DNA from: Paracoccaceae bacterium
GTDB taxonomy: Bacteria > Pseudomonadota > Alphaproteobacteria > Rhodobacterales > Rhodobacteraceae
DNA: 8,032 nt
Assembly (NCBI GenBank): GCA_007131945.1
Contig: SLPP01000022.1
Coordinates: 1-8,032 of the forward strand
Direction of reading: 5' to 3'
Below are positions 4,711 through 8,032 of this stretch, piece by piece. The position numbers were made by a program, and so were the translations under genes. Under the pieces are notes generated by a model, which saw only the letters and a program-made list of their open reading frames with translations, made no database searches and was not told the origin of the DNA. The number at the start of each line of letters is the position of its first letter. Within the stretch, counting starts at the first letter, position 1.

Positions 4711-6884
4711 GTCGGGCAGCTCCGGCCGGAGCCTGCGGGGCTTCGTCCACCGATGCCCAGCAGCTCGATCCGCAGATCGAAGCGCGTCGACGGCGCCACA
4801 TTAGTGGAGGTTGCGAAGCGACGCGAGAGGGAAAGATCCACCAGCAGGCATTCGTTGCGGAATTCCACCCCGGCGCGGGCATTGCCGAACCGGGTCTGCT
4901 GGAAGTCGTAGCTCCAGCCCGCACGCCCTGCCCAGCCCGAACCGAAGCGATGGCCGACATCGACGGTCCAGTCGCGCAGATCGCGCGGGCGGTCCTCGAA
5001 GTCGCTCGACGGCAGGCGCAGCAGCGCGGTGCTGATCTCGGTGCGCCGGTTCGACCATCCGAGCCGCGCCTCGCCCCGGTCGAGCCCGCCATCGCCATCG
5101 ACCAGCGCCGACAGGCCGAAGGAGAGGCCCCGCGGCAGCCCCAGCCGCGCCGCCACCAGCCAGTCCGAGCGGACCTCGCCCAGGGCCTGGCGTGCGCCGG
5201 GCGGGAAGCCGTCGATCGCCGCGCGCCGCCAGATGCGGCCGACCAGCATGTCGACCGACCAGCCGGCCGGATCGTGGCGCGACCAGCGCAGGCCCAGATT
5301 GGCGCGGCTGCCGTCGTCCGGCGCGTCGTAGCCGGCGTAGCGGCTCAGCGCGAAGAGGTTGCCGGCGTCGAATTCGGGCATACGGTTGTCGTCGTTGGGC
5401 AGCACGACGTCGCGGCGATGGCTGGCGATCAGCTGCGCCACCGGTTCGATCACGTGCCGCCCGCCGCGCCCGTCGACCGCCGCCCAGGGCCAGCGCAGCT
5501 CGAGCATCGCCTGGCCGGCATGGCGCGTGACCGGGTCGGGAAAGCGCGGATCCTCCGACACCCGGACATGATCGAGCCGCCCGTGCAGCGCGCCGGTGAC
5601 CAGGATGCCGCCCGCCATGATCCATTGCCGGCGCCATTCGGCCGCGGCGTTCAGCCGCCCGAGGTTGCGCGCGGGATAGGAACTCGGGCTCGCCTCGTCG
5701 GCCGCGGCGCGGGCATGGGCGCGCGCCCCGAAATCGAGGCGCAGCTCGCCGCCCATCGGCAGATGCGAAAGCCCCAGCCGCTCCTGCCAGCGGATCTCGA
5801 CGGCGTTGCGCGGCAGCCGCCGGTCGCGGTCGATCGCGCGCAGCGAGTGGAAATGCAGCCCGCGGGCGCGGATCGCCTGGTCGCGGCGGATCCGCTCGAC
5901 GGTGATGTCCGAGGTCACGCGCGAGCCCGAAATGACGTCGTAATCCTCGAGATAGGCGCGGTCGGAGGCGGCCAGCCCGTCGAAGCCGAGCGTGAAGTCG
6001 CGCGGCAGCGCGAAACGGCCGCGGGCCGAGAGATGGCCGCGCGTCTGCCCCGGTTCCAGCCGGTCGCGGGCGATCTGGCCGCCCAGTTCCAGCCCGCCCG
6101 CGGCGAGGGCCTGACGATAGCGAAACGAAAGCGCGACGAGGCGCTCGGTGGTCACCGTCGGCGCGAGCGTCAGGTCGCGATCCGCGCCGAAGGGCATGAA
6201 ATAGGGCAGCGTGACGCCGAAGCCGAGCCGGCTCGAGGCGCGGAACTGCGGCACGAGGAAGCCGCGCGCGCGGGTCTGCGTCGGGTCGGGCAGGCGCAGG
6301 GCCGGCAGGTAGACGATCGGCACCCCGGCGAAGCGGAACTGCGCGCCCTCGAAGTAGAGCTCTCGGCGCGCCTGGTCGTGGGTGACGCGGGCGGCGCGGA
6401 TTTCCCACAGCGGGGTGGGGTTCTCGGCGCAGACCTGGCAGGACGAGGCGATGACCGCGTCCATCTCGGTCAGGTTGGCGTCGCGCCGGCGCAATTCGGC
6501 CGCGGCGATCTGCATCTGCCGGTCGAGCACCAGCCGCGCCGAGCGCACGATGCCTTCGCGCAGATCGGCCGAAAGCTCGGCCGCGTCGGCGAGGAACAGC
6601 CGGTCCGGCCCGTCCTGCAGCGTGATCGGCCCGGCGATCTCGAGCTGGCCCGAGCGCCGGTCATAGCTGACGCGGGTCGCGGTCAGCCGCACCGAGCCGT
6701 GCCAGACCTCGACCGCGCCCTCGGCGACGAGTCGGCCCGCCGGATCGACGGCGACGCGGTCGGCGGTCAGCGTGGCGAGATCCTGCGCCCGCGCCGGCGG
6801 GCCGGGCAGCGCGAGGACGAGCGCAAGCGCGGCGGCGGCGAGATGCGCCCCCAGCCCCGCGATCCGCCGCCGCCTGCGTCGCAC
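4707..6884 (-). CDS. lptD: LPS-assembly outer-membrane protein LptD (Imp/OstA)
   Basis: LptD is the outer-membrane beta-barrel that, with lipoprotein LptE, inserts lipopolysaccharide into the outer leaflet. The 725-residue protein starts with an Arg-rich signal peptide (MRRRRRRI, hydrophobic core 11-28), with likely cleavage after ARA at residue 33. The periplasmic OstA/LptA-like domain covers about 36-135 (LTADRVAVDPAGRLVAEGAVEV). The signature SSCQVCAENPTPLWEIRA (147-164) and the block YFEGAQFRFAGVPIVYLPAL follow. The remainder to about residue 711 is the barrel, ending with FDLRIELLG. Only four cysteines are seen, C149, C152, C679 and C723: two N-terminal and two C-terminal. This fits the inter-domain disulphides known to activate E. 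coli LptD, although the exact pairing here is inferred. The start is GTG at 6884, sharing one base with the lptG stop (TAGTG) and preceded by GGAGGA with a 6-base spacer. Length and domain order are normal for alphaproteobacteria. Confidence 0.95.
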   Translation of the reverse strand: MRRRRRRIAGLGAHLAAAALALVLALPGPPARAQDLATLTADRVAVDPAGRLVAEGAVEVWHGSVRLTATRVSYDRRSGQLEIAGPITLQDGPDRLFLADAAELSADLREGIVRSARLVLDRQMQIAAAELRRRDANLTEMDAVIASSCQVCAENPTPLWEIRAARVTHDQARRELYFEGAQFRFAGVPIVYLPALRLPDPTQTRARGFLVPQFRASSRLGFGVTLPYFMPFGADRDLTLAPTVTTERLVALSFRYRQALAAGGLELGGQIARDRLEPGQTRGHLSARGRFALPRDFTLGFDGLAASDRAYLEDYDVISGSRVTSDITVERIRRDQAIRARGLHFHSLRAIDRDRRLPRNAVEIRWQERLGLSHLPMGGELRLDFGARAHARAAADEASPSSYPARNLGRLNAAAEWRRQWIMAGGILVTGALHGRLDHVRVSEDPRFPDPVTRHAGQAMLELRWPWAAVDGRGGRHVIEPVAQLIASHRRDVVLPNDDNRMPEFDAGNLFALSRYAGYDAPDDGSRANLGLRWSRHDPAGWSVDMLVGRIWRRAAIDGFPPGARQALGEVRSDWLVAARLGLPRGLSFGLSALVDGDGGLDRGEARLGWSNRRTEISTALLRLPSSDFEDRPRDLRDWTVDVGHRFGSGWAGRAGWSYDFQQTRFGNARAGVEFRNECLLVDLSLSRRFATSTNVAPSTRFDLRIELLGIGGRSPAGSGRSCPT
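4716..4736 (-). repeat. Inverted repeat / hairpin at the 3' end of lptD
   Basis: A perfect 14-base palindrome GCTCCGGCCGGAGC (4719-4732) extends outward to GCAG/CTGC arms with one bulged base. It lies within the last codons of lptD (coding AGSGRSC), only 6 bases before the lptD stop on the transcript. The stem contains the GGAG that would serve the small bridging frame. It might act as a processing or attenuation structure between lptD and surA, but no T-run follows, so it is not an intrinsic terminator. Confidence 0.5.
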
Positions 6885-7984
6885 TAGCCGTCCTCCAGAT
6901 GCAGCAGGACCCCCAGCGCCAGCAGGATCGTCGCGAAAGGCGGCGTCCAGACCGCCAGCAGCAGGGGGATCTGCCCGTTCTCACCCAGAACCTGCGCGAA
7001 GTTGCGCAGAAAGAACAGGGCAAATCCGGCGATCACGGTCAGCAGGATGCGCCCGCCGGCGCCGCCGGCGCGGCTGTGGCGCATGCACAGCACCGTGCCG
7101 ACCAGCATCATTGCCGCCATCAGCACCGGCAGCGCCAGTTCGGTGTGCAGCTGCACCCGCAGGCTGCGCGTCGCCAGCCCCGCCCGGTCGAGCGCGGCGA
7201 TGAATTCGGGCAGCGCCCAGACCGAGATCGTGCCGGCGCGGGCGAAACTGTCGCGGATGCGCTCGGGCGTGAGGTCGGTGGGCAGGTCGAGGCGGGGGTG
7301 GCGCTGCGCCTCGCGCTCGGGGTTCTCGGCGGTCAGGTCCCAGTACTTGGCCTCGTGCAGCTCCCAGGCGCCGGGACCGAGCCGGGCGACGGCGGCCTCG
7401 ATCCGGCTCACCGGGGCGCCGGTCTCGCGGTCGAAGGCAATGAAGCCGGTGTTGCGGAAGGTCAGCCCGTCGCGGTCGACCGAACCCGCGCGGATCACCG
7501 TCTGGCCGAGCCGATCGCCCTGGCGCAGCCAGATCCCGGCCTCGCCCACCGCCACCTGCAGCACCAGATCCGGCGCGGTGATCGCCTGCACCTGCGCCTG
7601 GTAGAAGCGCGTCGCCGCGGCCACGACCGGGTTCAGCGCCGCCACGACCAGCGCCCCGAAGAGAAGCATCGCGACGAAGGGTTCGAGCAGCATGCGCAGC
7701 GCCGAACGCCCGGCGGCGCGGATCACCACCAGTTCCGAGGACCGCGCCAGCGCCAGGAACATCGCCATCGCCGAGAGGATCGCCAGCATCGGCAGCACCT
7801 GGTAGAAGGTCGTCGGCGCGCGCAGCGCCGCCAGCCACAGGATCTGGCGCAGGGCCGTCTCGCCGCCGCCGAAGCGGCGCATCATCTCGACCAGTTCGAA
7901 CAGATAGAGGATGCCGATGAACACCGCGGCGATGATGCCGAAGGTGCCGGCCAGCCGGCGCGTTAGGTAGATGCCCAGCGTCAT
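6884..7984 (-). CDS. lptG: LPS export ABC transporter permease LptG
   Basis: LptG pairs with LptF, and with the ATPase LptB, in the LptB2FG complex that extracts LPS from the inner membrane and feeds it to the LptC-LptA bridge. The 366-residue protein has the YjgP/YjgQ layout. TM1 is at about 14-33 and TM2 at about 61-80. The coupling helix SSELVVIRAAGRS (82-94), which contacts LptB, is the best family signature. TM3 is at about 102-124, then a periplasmic beta-jellyroll region at about 128-280 that includes GEAGIWLRQGDRL. TM4-6 lie at about 285-301, 312-327 and 339-361. The N-terminus MTLGIYLTRRLAGTF is typical of LptG. LptG rather than LptF is chosen because it is the second gene of the pair (its ATG overlaps an upstream stop as ATGA) and lies directly before lptD. 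LptF and LptG are homologous, so this assignment rests partly on order. It ends in TAG, overlapping the lptD GTG. Confidence 0.94.
   Translation of the reverse strand: MTLGIYLTRRLAGTFGIIAAVFIGILYLFELVEMMRRFGGGETALRQILWLAALRAPTTFYQVLPMLAILSAMAMFLALARSSELVVIRAAGRSALRMLLEPFVAMLLFGALVVAALNPVVAAATRFYQAQVQAITAPDLVLQVAVGEAGIWLRQGDRLGQTVIRAGSVDRDGLTFRNTGFIAFDRETGAPVSRIEAAVARLGPGAWELHEAKYWDLTAENPEREAQRHPRLDLPTDLTPERIRDSFARAGTISVWALPEFIAALDRAGLATRSLRVQLHTELALPVLMAAMMLVGTVLCMRHSRAGGAGGRILLTVIAGFALFFLRNFAQVLGENGQIPLLLAVWTPPFATILLALGVLLHLEDG
6891..6896 (-). promoter_or_regulatory. Shine-Dalgarno sequence of lptD inside the lptG coding end
   Basis: GGAGGA (minus strand) lies in the final codons of lptG (coding LEDG), 6 bases before the GTG at 6884. 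It is the strongest ribosome site seen in the window and fixes the non-ATG start of lptD. Confidence 0.75.
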
Positions 7985-8032
7985 GCCGCCGCCCCCGCCA
8001 CGCCGCGCCGGGCGCGCCGCCGCCGCGTCGCC
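7981..8032 (-). CDS. lptF: Probable LptF, last 15 codons (gene enters from outside the window)
   Basis: An open frame enters from the window edge and ends at TGA 7983-7981, overlapping the lptG ATG as ATGA. The 15 visible residues are ATRRRRARRGVAGAA, a basic tail with no diagnostic motif. Identity as the LptF permease rests on the conserved lptF-lptG pairing and the overlap typical of that pair, not on similarity of this fragment. Any upstream gene ending here in this frame would look the same. Confidence 0.55.
   Translation of the reverse strand, partial: ATRRRRARRGVAGAAA

Noticed and set aside
2450..4804. 784-codon open frame on the plus strand
   Set aside because: It is antisense to pdxA and surA, rich in Arg, Gly, Asp and His with no recognisable domain. 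This is the usual mirror frame of GC-rich genes with biased third positions.
4646..5098. Upstream extension of the surA frame into lptD
   Set aside because: It overlaps the barrel-coding end of lptD and lacks SurA similarity; a signal peptide would no longer be N-terminal.
4458..6887. 809-codon open frame on the plus strand
   Set aside because: It is antisense to lptD, whose domains are intact. The composition is low-complexity and matches no family.
6899..7966. 355-codon plus-strand open frame rich in Gln, Arg and His
   Set aside because: It is antisense to lptG; the composition is what codon-biased membrane-protein sequence gives when read backwards.
1..8032. tRNA, rRNA, CRISPR, insertion sequence, attachment site or origin
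   Set aside because: I looked for these and found no tRNA-like cloverleaf, regularly spaced repeats, transposase motifs or terminal inverted repeats.

Overview
The window is very GC-rich, and every gene I can support is on the minus strand. I read it from base 8032 down to base 1. Gene content and order, protein style and base composition point to an alphaproteobacterium, most likely of the Rhodobacterales (Rhodobacter/Paracoccus-like). That placement is inference; no rRNA gene is present to confirm it.

Region 1 (8032 to 1503) is one tightly packed gene string: lptF (last 15 codons only), lptG, lptD, surA, pdxA, rsmA. The junctions are ATGA (lptF/lptG, 4-base overlap), TAGTG (lptG/lptD, 1-base overlap), a 61-base gap (lptD/surA), a 9-base gap (surA/pdxA) and ATGA (pdxA/rsmA). 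This spacing indicates a single polycistronic transcript with translational coupling. Its promoter lies upstream of lptF, outside the window. LptF/LptG form the inner-membrane part of the LPS-exporting ABC transporter, LptD is the outer-membrane LPS translocon, and SurA is the periplasmic chaperone for outer-membrane proteins, including LptD in E. coli. PdxA makes an intermediate of pyridoxal 5'-phosphate, and RsmA dimethylates two adenines of 16S rRNA. The lptD-surA-pdxA-rsmA order is the same as in enterobacteria; having lptF and lptG directly in front is common in alphaproteobacteria.

Region 2 (1502 to 1300) is a 203-base intergenic stretch, the only substantial non-coding DNA here. It should hold the 3' end of the large operon and the promoter of the next one. 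It contains two weak hairpins after rsmA and a 10-base direct repeat 111 bases apart. No convincing sigma-70 promoter could be picked out.

Region 3 (1299 to 1) is an RND efflux pair: a complete membrane-anchored periplasmic adaptor and, 28 bases downstream, the first 57 codons of the inner-membrane RND permease, which runs off the window. The substrate cannot be predicted.

This is mostly ordinary housekeeping DNA. I see no mobile element, CRISPR array, tRNA, rRNA or defence system, and no clear candidate for an undescribed system. The points most worth a second look are a perfect 24-base palindrome inside rsmA, the lptD/surA junction (a hairpin plus a bridging 24-codon open frame), and the unsettled surA start. 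Many long plus-strand open frames exist, but they are antisense shadows caused by the high GC content.
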